DNA of 64,000 nt, taken from assembly GCA_943327755.2 (NCBI GenBank), contig CALPYF020000022.1, positions 1 to 64,000 of the forward strand, written 5' to 3'. This DNA is from Deinococcus hopiensis KR-140 (GTDB lineage Bacteria > Deinococcota > Deinococci > Deinococcales > Deinococcaceae). Position 1 is the first letter of the stretch. Each line of letters opens with the position of its first letter. Below are positions 8,140 through 18,705 of the stretch, one piece after another. The notes under the pieces were generated by a model, which worked only from the letters and a program-made list of their open reading frames with translations, had not been told where the DNA came from and ran no database searches. Position numbers and translations under genes: made by a program.

Positions 8140-10005
8140 TCAGGCGGTCGTCTGCGGCATGGGCTGGGCCTGTCCGCCCACGCGGCTGACCGCTTCGCGC
8201 ACGACGTCCCCGGTGATGAGTTCCTGCGTCAGCAGGGCGTCGGCGACCTCGTGCATGGCCTGCTGGTACTCGGTGACGAGTTCACGGGCGCGTTCGAACG
8301 CGCGGGTCAGGATGCGCTTGACGTCCTCGTCGACCAGCTGGCTGGTGTGCTCGCTGAACGCCTTGGGTTTGGCCATGTCCTCGCCCAGGAACACGGGGCC
8401 CGAATCGGTGGTGAGGGCCATGTTCTTGAAGTTGTCGCCCATGCCCCACTCGAGGACCATCTTGCGGGCGATGTTCGTGGCCTTGCGGAAGTCGTCCGCG
8501 GCGCCGCTGGTGACGCTGCCCATGAAGACTTCCTCGGCGGCGCGGCCGCCCAGCGCGACGATCAGCTGGTTCTCCAGGCGTTCCTTGCTCATGAGGACCT
8601 GCTCTTCGGGCAGGTAGAACGCGGCGCCCAGCGCGCGGCCGCGCGGGATGATGCTGACCTTCTGGAGCTTGTCGCTGCCGGGGATGACGGCGGCGGTGAC
8701 GGCGTGCCCGGCCTCGTGGTACGCGATGGCCTTCTTCTCCTGGTCGCTGATCGTCAGGCTGCCGTTCTCCAGGCCTAGGGTGATCTTGTCCAGCGCGCGG
8801 TAGAAGTCGCTCATGTCGATCTGGGTCTTGCCGACGCGGGCGGCTTCCAGCGCGGCCTCGTTCGTGACGTTCTTCAGGTCGGCGCCGCTGAAGTACGGCG
8901 TGCTCTTGGCGATCTCGGGCACGTCCACGCCGGTGGCCATGGGCTTGTTGCGCAGGTGCACCTTCAGGATCGCCTCGCGTTCCTTGAGGTTCGGCAGGTC
9001 GATGGTGACCTGACGGTCGAAGCGGCCGGGGCGCAGCAGGGCCGGGTCGAGCACGTCGGGGCGGTTGGTGGCGCCCAGCACGATGACGCTGCTGCTCTTG
9101 TCGAAGCCGTCCATTTCCGACAGGATCTGGTTGAGGGTCTGTTCGCGCTCGTCGTGCCCGCCGCCGATGCCCGCACCACGCTTGCGGCCGATGGAGTCGA
9201 TCTCGTCGATGAACATGATGGCGGGCGCGCTCTTGCGGGCGTCCTCGAACAGCGTGCGGACGCGGCTGGCGCCCACGCCGACGAACATCTCCATGAACTC
9301 GGAGGCGCTCACGCTGAAGAAGGGCACGTCGGCTTCACCGGCGATCGCGCGGGCCAGCAGCGTCTTGCCCGTTCCGGGAGGGCCGACGAGCAGCACGCCC
9401 TTAGGGATTTCCGCACCGATCTGGTGGTACTTGCCGGGGTTCTTCAGGAAGTCCACGACCTCCACGAGTTCCCGCTTGGCCTCCTCGTGCCCGGCCACGT
9501 CGGTGAACTTGGTGGGCACGCGGTTTTCCTTGCCGTACTTCTTGGCCTTGCTCTGCCCGAACTGCATGACGCCGCTCTGGCCGCCCTGGGCGCGCATGAA
9601 GAAGAAGTACATCATGCCGAACAGCAGGATGATGGGCAGGAAGTTCAGCAGGATCCCCAGCCACTGGCTGGGCTGCTCGAAGCGCAGGTCCACGTTCTGC
9701 TGCTGCATCAGCGGGATCAGGTTGCCGTCGGGCGTGGCGACGCTGCCGGGCAGGCGCACGCTGAAGTCCTTGATGTCGCGCTTCTGCGGGCCGCCGGCGG
9801 TGTTGACCTCGACGGAGGTGGGCTGCTTGAGGGTCACGTTCGCGTTGTTCTCGCGGACGATGACGCGCTCGACCTGCCCGCCTTCCAGCAGGGACTTGAA
9901 TTGGGTGTAGTTCACGCTGGAACGCCCGCTCAGGGGAGCCTGCGAGAACATCAGGAACAGGGCCAGGACGAACAGGACGATCAGCCAGGGATTGAGCCGT
10001 TTCAA
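8140..10005 (-). CDS. ftsH: FtsH, ATP-dependent membrane zinc metalloprotease
   Basis: 621 residues from a TTG start at 10005, chosen because GGAGGA lies 8 nt upstream and the protein then begins [10 protein letters not shown], directly into the first membrane helix; the only in-frame ATG (10116) would cross the regulatory region. Order: TM1 (7-23), extracytoplasmic domain (about 28-112), TM2 (115-137), AAA+ domain with GPPGTGKT (208-215) and IMFIDEID (263-270), then the zinc site HEAGH (430-434). It is a hexameric quality-control protease that extracts and degrades membrane and unstable cytosolic proteins. A HAIR operator at 10072-10092 points to HspR repression and heat induction. Confidence 0.97.
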   Translation of the reverse strand: MKRLNPWLIVLFVLALFLMFSQAPLSGRSSVNYTQFKSLLEGGQVERVIVRENNANVTLKQPTSVEVNTAGGPQKRDIKDFSVRLPGSVATPDGNLIPLMQQQNVDLRFEQPSQWLGILLNFLPIILLFGMMYFFFMRAQGGQSGVMQFGQSKAKKYGKENRVPTKFTDVAGHEEAKRELVEVVDFLKNPGKYHQIGAEIPKGVLLVGPPGTGKTLLARAIAGEADVPFFSVSASEFMEMFVGVGASRVRTLFEDARKSAPAIMFIDEIDSIGRKRGAGIGGGHDEREQTLNQILSEMDGFDKSSSVIVLGATNRPDVLDPALLRPGRFDRQVTIDLPNLKEREAILKVHLRNKPMATGVDVPEIAKSTPYFSGADLKNVTNEAALEAARVGKTQIDMSDFYRALDKITLGLENGSLTISDQEKKAIAYHEAGHAVTAAVIPGSDKLQKVSIIPRGRALGAAFYLPEEQVLMSKERLENQLIVALGGRAAEEVFMGSVTSGAADDFRKATNIARKMVLEWGMGDNFKNMALTTDSGPVFLGEDMAKPKAFSEHTSQLVDEDVKRILTRAFERARELVTEYQQAMHEVADALLTQELITGDVVREAVSRVGGQAQPMPQTTA

Positions 10006-10071
10006 GAACAGGTCCTCCGGAGGGAGAGAAGAGGGTGAATGGGGCGAGGTGGGGGGCAGGCCCCCGCTGAA

Positions 10072-10092
10072 GTTGAGTCTACCAGACTCAAG
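10072..10092 (-). promoter_or_regulatory. HAIR (HspR) operator upstream of ftsH
   Basis: TTGAGT-N7-ACTCAAG (10073-10092) is the core of the HspR-associated inverted repeat CTTGAGT-N7-ACTCAAG; only the outermost base of one arm (G at 10072) differs. It overlaps a TAGACT -10-like hexamer on the minus strand (10076-10081), where a bound repressor would block initiation. Confidence 0.75.
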
Positions 10093-10125
10093 GTGTATGA
10101 AATTGTCCCGCCTCACACCTGTGCT

Positions 10126-10617
10126 TTAGGGATTGGCAACCTTCACGCGCCGCGCCGCCCACCACCCCAGCCCCACCAGCAGGGCCGCCACCGCGCCCGC
10201 CCAGCCCACCAGCAGCAGCACCGGCAGGACATTCAGCAGAATCCCCAGCCACTGGCTGGGCTGCTTGACGCGCAGGTCCACGCGCTGCTGCTGAATGAGG
10301 GCCATCAGATGGGTGTCCGACGTGATCACCTCACCCGGCACGCGCACCCGCACCTGCCGCGCGTCACGCGTCACCGGGCCGCCCGGCGTCAGCACGCGTA
10401 CGGGCAAACCCTGGTTCAGCCTCACGGTCGCCGTCTCACCCTGCACGACCACCCGCGCCACCTGCCCGGCCTTCATCAGCGACCGGAACTCCGTGTACGG
10501 CACGACCTGCGCCCGCGCGCCCGACCACCACGTCAGGCCCCACACGCCCAGCGCCGCCAGCAGCGCCAGCGTCAGCACGCCGCCCGCCACGGTCCCCCAC
10601 GCTCCACGTCGTCTCAT
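10126..10617 (-). CDS. Solo FtsH extracytoplasmic-domain membrane protein
   Basis: 163 residues. It has TM1 (about 8-30), a soluble domain and TM2 (about 125-148), but ends there, with no AAA+ or protease part. It matches the N-terminal part of the neighbouring FtsH: VPYTEFRSLMKAGQVARV against [38 protein letters not shown] against [20 protein letters not shown]. It is encoded just upstream of ftsH on the same strand (120 nt gap that holds the HAIR element). It probably arose by partial duplication and could join or modulate FtsH hexamers; that role is inference. The ATG at 10617 follows GGGGGA. Confidence 0.8.
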   Translation of the reverse strand: MRRRGAWGTVAGGVLTLALLAALGVWGLTWWSGARAQVVPYTEFRSLMKAGQVARVVVQGETATVRLNQGLPVRVLTPGGPVTRDARQVRVRVPGEVITSDTHLMALIQQQRVDLRVKQPSQWLGILLNVLPVLLLVGWAGAVAALLVGLGWWAARRVKVANP

Positions 10618-10698
10618 TCCCCCATGACACCCCGGCCCCCGCGCGGCATGCAAGCGACCAAAGGTGCAGGCAGTCCGCCCCCGTGGGCGCGCGTGCCG

Positions 10699-10704
10699 TA
10701 TCCT
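10699..10704 (+). promoter_or_regulatory. -10 element (TATCCT) of the TPR gene
   Basis: TATCCT ends 8 nt before the ATG at 10713. Confidence 0.45.
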
Positions 10705-10712
10705 GACGGGGA

Positions 10713-12137
10713 ATGATTGACGTGGCCACCACCTGGCAGCAAGTGTGCGAGGCGCTCGCCGGCGGCGACTACGAGCAGGCCTTCGGCGTGCTGGACGCCG
10801 CCATGCGCGAAGCCCACCGCCCCGAACGCGCCCGCCTGACCCTCCTGCTCGGCAGCCTGCACGCCCTGTACGGCGACGCCGCCACCACCGACCTGGGCGC
10901 GGCGCTGCGCGAGGCCCGCACCATCGACCCCAGCCTGCGCGAGGACCCGCTGTACCAGGCGCTCATGGCGGAACTCGACGCCCGTACCCGCGGCCCCGAC
11001 GCCGCCCCGCCCAGCGCCGCCGTCCGCGAGGCCGCCGATCCGCTGGCCCGCTTCCACGCGCTGTGCGCCCTGGTCCTGATGGACGAGGGGCAGGCCGCAC
11101 TGGACATCCACCTCCCGGCGTCCGACCTGCCCGTGCACCTGCGCTGGCGCCTGCGCTCCTGGGAGGCCGAGGCGAACGAGGGCCTGGGGCAGACCGCCGA
11201 CGCCGCGAACCTGTACGGCGAGGCCGCGCACCTCGCGCAGGGCCTGAACCGCGCCGTGATGCTCCAGGAGCAGGCGGCGCTGCAACTGCAACTGGGGCAG
11301 CCCGAGGCCGCGAAGCACACCCTGGATCAGGCGCGCCTGCTGTACCCCACGCGCCCCGGCCCGCACGACGCCGAGGACGCCGGGCTGAACCTCGCCACGT
11401 GGCACTACCTGCGCGCGCAGGCGCTGCTGAACCTGGGCCAGCCGGACGCCGCGCACGACATGATCCGCGAGGCCGCCCGCCTGGAAGCGCAGCACGGCGA
11501 CCCCAGCTACGGCGTCGCGCTGGTGCGCGGGCAGGTCCTGACCCACCTGGGCCGCCAGCAGGACGCCCTGAACGCCTTCGAGGACGCCCTGAAGCTCGCC
11601 ACGGACGCCGACCGGCCCTACGCCAACCACGAACTGGGCGTCGCCCTGCTTGATCTGGACCGCCCCGTGGACGCCCGCGAGAAACTGGAGGCCGTGCTGG
11701 CCGACCCCGAGTACCCGTACCAGCCGGAGGTCCTGGCCGACATCGCCGAGTGCGACTACCGCCTGGGCCGCCTGCAGGAGGCGCAACTGGAGGCCGAGCA
11801 GGCCCTCGCGCAGGGCGCCGTGATTCCCGCCAGCCTCGTGCTGGGGAGCGTCGCGCTGGACTACTTCCAGCTGGACGAGGCGCTCGAACACTACGACCGC
11901 GTCCTGCGCGAGGCCGCCCCCGAGAGCCGCGACTGGGTCACCGCGCACCAGATGGCCGCCGACGTCATGGCCCAGCAGGGCTTCCCCGACCCGGCCGCTG
12001 CGTACGCGCACGCGCAGCAGGCGCTGGCCCACACGCCCGACAGCGACGACTGGCACGTGACCCTGCAGGAGCACCTGCGCAAGGCGGAGGCGCTGCTGTC
12101 CCAGCAGGGCGGCACCGGCGGCCGCATGCTGAACTAA
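10713..12137 (+). CDS. Tetratricopeptide-repeat protein
   Basis: 474 residues, soluble, without a signal peptide. At least six TPR-like helical pairs are visible; examples are [59 protein letters not shown] and [20 protein letters not shown]. It is a protein-interaction scaffold with no catalytic motif. The gene is divergent from the solo FtsH-domain gene, with 95 nt between start codons. A short hairpin follows at 12145. Confidence 0.8.
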   Translation: MIDVATTWQQVCEALAGGDYEQAFGVLDAAMREAHRPERARLTLLLGSLHALYGDAATTDLGAALREARTIDPSLREDPLYQALMAELDARTRGPDAAPPSAAVREAADPLARFHALCALVLMDEGQAALDIHLPASDLPVHLRWRLRSWEAEANEGLGQTADAANLYGEAAHLAQGLNRAVMLQEQAALQLQLGQPEAAKHTLDQARLLYPTRPGPHDAEDAGLNLATWHYLRAQALLNLGQPDAAHDMIREAARLEAQHGDPSYGVALVRGQVLTHLGRQQDALNAFEDALKLATDADRPYANHELGVALLDLDRPVDAREKLEAVLADPEYPYQPEVLADIAECDYRLGRLQEAQLEAEQALAQGAVIPASLVLGSVALDYFQLDEALEHYDRVLREAAPESRDWVTAHQMAADVMAQQGFPDPAAAYAHAQQALAHTPDSDDWHVTLQEHLRKAEALLSQQGGTGGRMLN

Positions 12138-12144
12138 ATACTGC

Positions 12145-12166
12145 GGTGGCCTGGCCCGAGGCCACC
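12145..12166 (+). terminator. Hairpin after the TPR gene
   Basis: An 8-bp stem (12145-12152 with 12159-12166) with a 6-nt loop lies 7 nt after the stop; no T run follows, so termination here is uncertain. Confidence 0.4.
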
Positions 12167-12274
12167 CGAGCGGACTTATTAAGCTGTGAAACAGAGCGAG
12201 ATGCAGCAGAGGCGCGCGGCGGGAGATGGACTGGGGGGCCGGTGCGGTGCCGGACGCCCAGGGAACCGGACGCC

Positions 12275-13444
12275 GTGCGCCCCGTGACTCGCGCCGAGCC
12301 CAGTCTGCGGGGGGCGCTCCTGGACATGCTGCGCCTGTCGCTGGGGGGCGCGATCGCGCTGGGGTTCGCGCGGTTCGCGTACGCGCTGCTGCTGCCGACC
12401 ATGCGCGAGGATCTGGGCTGGAGCTTCACGCTGTCCGGCGCGATGAACGCCGCGAACGCCCTGGGGTACCTGCTGGGCGCGCTGATCGCCGCGCCCCTGA
12501 TCCGCCGCGCCGGGCTGGGGCGTGTGTTCTCGGTGGCGATGCTCCTGACGGCGTTGACGCTGCTGGCCTGCGCCGCGACCGGCCTGAGCGTGCCGCTGCT
12601 GACGCTGCGCTTCCTGTCCGGGGTGGGGGGCGCGCTGGTGTTCGTCAGTGGTGGCGGGCTGGCGGCGCTCGCCACGCGCGCGTACCCGGAGCGCAGCCCG
12701 CTGCTGCTGGGCGTGTTCTACGGCGGGGCCGGAATCGGGATGCTGCTGTCCGCCGCGCTGCTGGCGCACGGGTGGCGGGGCGCATGGCTGGCGCTGGGTT
12801 TCGCCGCGCTGGCCTGCATCCCGCTGAGCGCCCCCGCGCTGCGACGCCTGCCCACCCAGGCGGCCAGTGCCCCCGCCCGCACCCCCGCCGTGTCGCTGCG
12901 GCCGCTGGCATGGACGCTCGCCGCGTACACCTGCTTCGGCATCGGGTACATCGCGTACATGACGTTCATCGTGGCGTTCCTGAAGGGGGCGGGCGCGCAG
13001 GCGTGGATCACGCCGTTCTGGGCGCTGCTGGGCCTCAGCGTCGTCCTGCACCCCTTCGTGTGGGCGCCCGTCACTGCCCGCCTGCGCGGCGCGCGCGCCA
13101 TGACCGCGCAGATGCTCACGCTGGCGGCCGGGGCCGCCCTGCCCCTGCTGGGCACCACTCCCCCCGCGCTGCTGCTGTCCGGCGCGCTGTTCGGTGGGAG
13201 TTTCCTGGCGGTCGTGGCGTTCACCACCCTGATCACCCGCCACACCCTGCCCGAGCACGCCTGGGCGCGCGGCATCGCGGCGTTCACGGTGCTGTTCGCC
13301 GCCGGGCAGGTCGCCGGGCCGCTCCTGACCGGCCTGCTCGCCGACCGCGCGGGCGGCCTGCGCCTGGGCCTGGGCGTCAGCGCGGCCGTGCTGCTGCTCG
13401 GCGCGGCCCTCGCATGGGGGCAGGGGAGCGGACGGGCAGCCTGA
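12275..13444 (+). CDS. MFS transporter, YbfB/YjiJ family
   Basis: 389 residues with about 12 hydrophobic segments. The segment GFARFAYALLLP in TM1 is characteristic of the YbfB/YjiJ branch of the major facilitator superfamily; substrates of this branch are not established. No ATG is available at the 5' end: the GTG at 12275 (AGGGA 11 nt upstream) and the GTG at 12284 are the candidates, and I use the first. It is convergent with the GNAT gene, with 22 nt between stops. Confidence 0.8.
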   Translation: MRPVTRAEPSLRGALLDMLRLSLGGAIALGFARFAYALLLPTMREDLGWSFTLSGAMNAANALGYLLGALIAAPLIRRAGLGRVFSVAMLLTALTLLACAATGLSVPLLTLRFLSGVGGALVFVSGGGLAALATRAYPERSPLLLGVFYGGAGIGMLLSAALLAHGWRGAWLALGFAALACIPLSAPALRRLPTQAASAPARTPAVSLRPLAWTLAAYTCFGIGYIAYMTFIVAFLKGAGAQAWITPFWALLGLSVVLHPFVWAPVTARLRGARAMTAQMLTLAAGAALPLLGTTPPALLLSGALFGGSFLAVVAFTTLITRHTLPEHAWARGIAAFTVLFAAGQVAGPLLTGLLADRAGGLRLGLGVSAAVLLLGAALAWGQGSGRAA

Positions 13445-13466
13445 ACCGCCCGCCCGGAACCCGCCC

Positions 13467-14393
13467 TTACAGGTCCTTTTCCCAGGTGATCCACATGCGT
13501 TCCACGCGGTAGCCCAGGCGGGTGTTCACGCGCAGCATGGGGAGGTTCAGGACGGTGCCGCCCGTCCCGGCGTGCGTGTGCCCGGCCCCCTGCGCCCAGG
13601 TGAGCGCGTGGGCTTTCAGGGTGGTCATGACGCCCCGGCGGCGGTGGTCGGGGTGGGTGACGCTACCCTCGCTGTCCACTTCCTTGCCGCGTGGGGTGAG
13701 GCGGGTCAGGGCGACGATCTGCCCGCGCCAGCGCGTGACGAACGCGGCCTCCTCCCGCCGGATGACGTCGCGCAGGCCGTCCCGTGTGAGGGGATCGGGG
13801 GTGGTCGTGGGATTGCGCGGCTGGTCGCGCACGCCGGTCCGGTGCAGGGCATAGAGGGTGTCCCAGTCGGCTTCCGGGGCGTCCGGGCTAAGGCGTTCGG
13901 GTTCGTACCCGGCCAGGAACAGCCGCTCCTGCACCGGCTCGAAGGGCGTGGGGTCGAAGGTGGTCAGGTCGAGGTGCGCGCCCCACGACTGCCACGCGTT
14001 CCGGAAACCTGCCGCCGCGAAGAAGGTCATCGTTTCGGTGAAGTCCTCGCGGGTGACGCCCAGCACGCGTCGGAACCCGCCCGGCGCCTCGGCCAGCTGG
14101 GCCAGCAGCAGCGGCGTGAAGGACGCCCCGTCCCCGGCGACGTCCAGCCGCAGCGCGTCCGGTACGCCTTCCCCAAACGGCGCGAGGCGCGCGGTGGCGA
14201 CCACCACGCCGCCCTGCTCGGCGACGAGGCGGGTGGGGCGGGTGCCGGGCTGCGCCTCCCGGAAGTGTTCTGGGACGTACGTCCAGTGGCCGCGCACGCC
14301 CTCCGTGACGAGGCGGGCGACCGCTGAGGCGTCGGCGGCACGGAACGGGCGGAGGGTGGGCAGGTGGTCGGTGCGGTGCGGCGCGTGGGTCAT
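13467..14393 (-). CDS. GNAT-family N-acetyltransferase with two GNAT folds
   Basis: 308 residues. The N-terminal half (about 1-150) is a GNAT-like fold without a clear acetyl-CoA loop; the C-terminal half (about 165-308) has the acetyl-CoA binding motif A region HPDHRRRGVMTTLKAHAL and a terminal YRVERMWITWEKDL strand typical of the family. The reaction would be acetyl transfer from acetyl-CoA to an amine; the substrate is unknown. I start at MTHAPHRTDH (14393); in-frame upstream codons exist to 14489 but lie in a promoter-like region. Confidence 0.8.
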   Translation of the reverse strand: MTHAPHRTDHLPTLRPFRAADASAVARLVTEGVRGHWTYVPEHFREAQPGTRPTRLVAEQGGVVVATARLAPFGEGVPDALRLDVAGDGASFTPLLLAQLAEAPGGFRRVLGVTREDFTETMTFFAAAGFRNAWQSWGAHLDLTTFDPTPFEPVQERLFLAGYEPERLSPDAPEADWDTLYALHRTGVRDQPRNPTTTPDPLTRDGLRDVIRREEAAFVTRWRGQIVALTRLTPRGKEVDSEGSVTHPDHRRRGVMTTLKAHALTWAQGAGHTHAGTGGTVLNLPMLRVNTRLGYRVERMWITWEKDL

Positions 14394-14518
14394 GCGTTCA
14401 CTGTGCGCTGCCGTGTGGGCGCGGCGCGAATCGGGCAGGTACGCCATCTGGCCTACCTTGAATAAAGGCGGCCTCAAGGGCTGCTGCATGTTGACTCAGT
14501 GGATATTCACGGAAGGGC

Positions 14519-14547
14519 TTGCATCTATTCTGTCTCTGGCGTATTCT
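14519..14547 (+). promoter_or_regulatory. Promoter of the small-RNA/leader cassette upstream of tkt
   Basis: TTGCAT (14519-14524), a 17-nt spacer and TATTCT (14542-14547) give a predicted transcript start near 14554. It faces tkt, but a terminator lies only about 70 nt downstream. Confidence 0.65.
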
Positions 14548-14553
14548 GTCTGT

Positions 14554-14652
14554 ACCGGAATGGAGGCGCCGATGGTGCGCCTGCTCCCCAGGACGGACGG
14601 CTCTGAATCAGCACGATCCCCGCTCCCGCGTCGTCGGGAGCGCTTCTTCTAG
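14554..14652 (+). ncRNA. Candidate small RNA (or leader peptide RNA) upstream of tkt
   Basis: About 100 nt between a good promoter and an intrinsic terminator. The first hairpin is AGGCGC-N7-GCGCCT (near 14563-14581) and the last is the terminator at 14621-14642. A 30-codon ORF (ATG at 14560, TAG ending 14652, product starting [10 protein letters not shown] and Arg-rich at the end) fits inside it but has no Shine-Dalgarno, so both readings are possible. It does not resemble tmRNA, SRP RNA or 6S RNA. The rest of the 362-nt gap 14394-14755 holds only regulatory sites. Confidence 0.45.
14621..14652 (+). terminator. Terminator of the small-RNA candidate
   Basis: CGCTCCCG (14621-14628) pairs with CGGGAGCG (14635-14642), followed by CTTCTTCT. 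Confidence 0.65.
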
Positions 14653-14712
14653 CCTGTGGCCTCGGGCCGGTCGTGAGAGCGCTTCACCCGAGCGTCTAGA
14701 AAGCGCCAAAAA

Positions 14713-14727
14713 GTGTACACGGTACAC
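14713..14727 (+). promoter_or_regulatory. Palindromic operator candidate upstream of tkt
   Basis: GTGTAC-ACG-GTACAC is a perfect inverted repeat ending 28 nt before the tkt start codon. It lies at the -35 distance of the tkt -10 element, so a bound regulator would control tkt. No known regulator was matched. Confidence 0.5.
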
Positions 14728-14742
14728 ATACTCTTCTCGGGG

Positions 14743-14748
14743 TAGGAT
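14743..14748 (+). promoter_or_regulatory. Leaderless -10 element (TAGGAT) of tkt
   Basis: TAGGAT ends 7 nt before the ATG at 14756. The same bases also resemble an AGGA Shine-Dalgarno, so a longer leader from the upstream promoter could be translated from the same start. Confidence 0.45.
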
Positions 14749-14755
14749 GAACGGC

Positions 14756-16723
<1,968 letters not shown>

Positions 16724-16740
16724 GGAACGCCATAAGCAGG

Positions 16741-16788
16741 AGGCGGGACGCGTGGGGCAGACCCCCGGCGCGTCCCGCCTTTCCTGCT
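16741..16788. terminator. Bidirectional terminator between tkt and queC
   Basis: A 12-bp GC stem (16741-16752 with 16769-16780) with an inner GGGG/CCCC extension is followed by TTTCCTGC on the plus strand. It separates the convergent tkt and queC genes. Confidence 0.8.
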
Positions 16789-16792
16789 GTGC

Positions 16793-17485
16793 TTACAGCT
16801 GGGCCTGCGCGTACCGGGTGGCCAGATCCGGGCGGCCCGCCTCGATCAGCGCCTTATCCCGGATGCGGCACGAGTCGCACACCCCGCACGGCTCCTCGCC
16901 GCCCTGGTAGCAGCTCCAGGTCACGTCGATCGGCACGCCCACCGCGAGTGCCTCGCGCACGATGTCCGCCTTCGTCAGCTCTGCCAGCGGCGCCGTCAGC
17001 ACCGCCCCGCGCCCCTCCAGCGCCGCCTTCGTCGCCAGGTCCGCCAGCGTCTGGTACGCCGCAAGGTACTCCGGGCGGCAGTCCGGGTACCCGCTGTAAT
17101 CCACCGCGTTGATCCCTAGGAACACCCGCTCCGCGTCGATCGCCTCGGCCAAACTCAGCCCCACGGCAATAAAGACCGTGTTCCGCCCCGGCACGTACGT
17201 CGGCGGGATCACGCCATCTTCCGTGCCGTCCGTCGGCACCACCATCGACTCGTCCGTCAGGGCACTCCCCCCGAATGACCCGATATTGATGTCGATCACC
17301 CGGTGCGCGGCCCCGAAATGCGCCGCGACCGTCGCCGCGCGTTCCAGTTCCACCGTGTGCCGCTGCCCGTACCGGAACGACAGCGCCGTGCACGCGTACC
17401 CGTCACGGGTCGCCATGCCCAGCACCGTGCTCGAATCCAGCCCGCCCGACAGCAGCACCACCGCGCGCTTCATGTCTTCCGTCAT
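16793..17485 (-). CDS. queC: QueC, 7-cyano-7-deazaguanine (preQ0) synthase
   Basis: 230 residues. It converts 7-carboxy-7-deazaguanine and ammonia to preQ0 with ATP, in queuosine biosynthesis. The PP-loop LSGGLDSST lies near residue 12, and the C-terminal zinc site is formed by the Cys cluster in [25 protein letters not shown] precedes the ATG. It is the last gene of queF-queD-queE-queC; the 108-nt gap to queE contains a CTCTCCCC/GGGAGAGG palindrome. Confidence 0.95.
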   Translation of the reverse strand: MTEDMKRAVVLLSGGLDSSTVLGMATRDGYACTALSFRYGQRHTVELERAATVAAHFGAAHRVIDINIGSFGGSALTDESMVVPTDGTEDGVIPPTYVPGRNTVFIAVGLSLAEAIDAERVFLGINAVDYSGYPDCRPEYLAAYQTLADLATKAALEGRGAVLTAPLAELTKADIVREALAVGVPIDVTWSCYQGGEEPCGVCDSCRIRDKALIEAGRPDLATRYAQAQL

Positions 17486-17593
17486 ACTCCACCTCCGAAA
17501 AAGAACCCCTCACCCCACCCTCTCCCCACGGGAGAGGGCTTCAGAACCCCGCTGCCGGGTATGGATTGCAGTTCCTACATCCCACAGCCCGTC

Positions 17594-18286
17594 TCAGTAC
17601 CCGAGCGCCGCGTTCCCGCCGAGGGGAATCAGGCGTTTGTCGCTGTGCGCGTCGAGGTCGTCGGCGCGGTACAGCTTGTGTATCTGGTACCCGGCCCGCA
17701 GGCGCGGGTTCTCCTTGACCGCCTGCGTGATCGCGTTCAGCACGCTCAGGTCCCGTTCGCGGGCTTTGCTCCACTCCGGGTGCAGCCAGATCACCGCGTC
17801 CTGCGGCAGACCGCTCAGGGTGTCCAGCCCGGCCTGAATGTCACTGGGGTCGTGGACGATGATCTTCACCTCGTCCGCGAGGGCCACAACCTCCGGTAGT
17901 GGAGGCTGCCCGAAGGGTTTCGGGGACAGCGTCACCCAGTCCAGCGCCCCACGCAGGGGCGCGATGCCGCTCGTCTCGATGTGCACCCGGCGGCCCAGCG
18001 CATGCAGGGCGTCCGTCAGGGGGTTCAGGTCGAACAGGATCGGTTCGCCCCCCGTGATCACCACCACGGCGCCGTCCGGACTCTCGGCTCTCACCACCTC
18101 GGCCAACTCGGCGGCACCCATGAGGGTCACGCCGTCGGGGCGGTAGTCGCGGTGCCAGGTTCCGGCGCTGTCGCACCAGGGGCAGGCCTGCGGGCAGCCG
18201 TACAGGCGGATGAAGTACGCCGCGCGGCCCAGATGCACGCCCTCGCCCTGCCAGGTGTAGAACCGCTCGTAGACGGGATAGTTCAC
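17594..18286 (-). CDS. queE: QueE, 7-carboxy-7-deazaguanine synthase (radical SAM)
   Basis: 230 residues. It performs the radical-mediated ring contraction of 6-carboxytetrahydropterin to 7-carboxy-7-deazaguanine. The [4Fe-4S] motif is CPQACPWCD (C-x3-C-x2-C, near residue 31), followed by the SAM-binding ITGGEPIL. The start lies 4 nt after the queD stop. Confidence 0.95.
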   Translation of the reverse strand: MNYPVYERFYTWQGEGVHLGRAAYFIRLYGCPQACPWCDSAGTWHRDYRPDGVTLMGAAELAEVVRAESPDGAVVVITGGEPILFDLNPLTDALHALGRRVHIETSGIAPLRGALDWVTLSPKPFGQPPLPEVVALADEVKIIVHDPSDIQAGLDTLSGLPQDAVIWLHPEWSKARERDLSVLNAITQAVKENPRLRAGYQIHKLYRADDLDAHSDKRLIPLGGNAALGY

Positions 18287-18290
18287 CCGT

Positions 18291-18701
18291 TCACTCCCAG
18301 TACTCGCAGGAGCTGTCCGGCGTTTCCCACAGGGTCACGTGCAGGCGCAGGTCCGCGCCGTCGTCGCCCTCGGGCAGGTCGGCGCGCACGCGGTCCATCG
18401 TCTTGCGGTGGATGTACGCGGCGATGACCTCGGCGGTGGTGTCGTCGCCCAGGTCGGGGAGGTCGTTCAGGTACGCGTGATCAAGGCCGCCCGCGTCGAC
18501 GTCCTTCTTGGCCCACTTGAGGGTCTTGAAGTCCGCGACCATGATGGCCCGCTTCACGTGCGCACTGGGCCGCAGGCGGTCACTGGTGAGTTCCATGCGC
18601 ACGCGGTACGTGTGCCCGTGCAGGCGACCGCAGGGGCCGTCGTAGCCGGTGATCACGTGCGCCGAATCGAACGTGAACTCCGACGTCAGTTTCCACGGCA
18701 T
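18291..18701 (-). CDS. queD: QueD, 6-carboxy-5,6,7,8-tetrahydropterin synthase
   Basis: 136 residues of the PTPS fold. It makes 6-carboxytetrahydropterin from 7,8-dihydroneopterin triphosphate. The zinc histidines are in FDSAHVITG and LHGHTYRV, the catalytic Cys is in GPCGRLHGH, and LDHAYLND and the C-terminal LWETP are family signatures. It starts 4 nt after the queF stop, so the genes are translationally coupled. Confidence 0.95.
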   Translation of the reverse strand: MPWKLTSEFTFDSAHVITGYDGPCGRLHGHTYRVRMELTSDRLRPSAHVKRAIMVADFKTLKWAKKDVDAGGLDHAYLNDLPDLGDDTTAEVIAAYIHRKTMDRVRADLPEGDDGADLRLHVTLWETPDSSCEYWE

Positions 18702-18705
18702 CCGC

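Noticed and set aside
10006..10116. ATG at 10116 as the ftsH start
   Set aside because: It would add 37 residues without homology and place the HAIR operator inside the gene; the TTG at 10005 has an ideal Shine-Dalgarno and begins at the first membrane helix.
17486..17593. CTCTCCCC/GGGAGAGG palindrome between queE and queC as a terminator
   Set aside because: There is no T run, and queC would be cut off from its operon; it may be a dispersed repeat, but one copy is not enough to call it.
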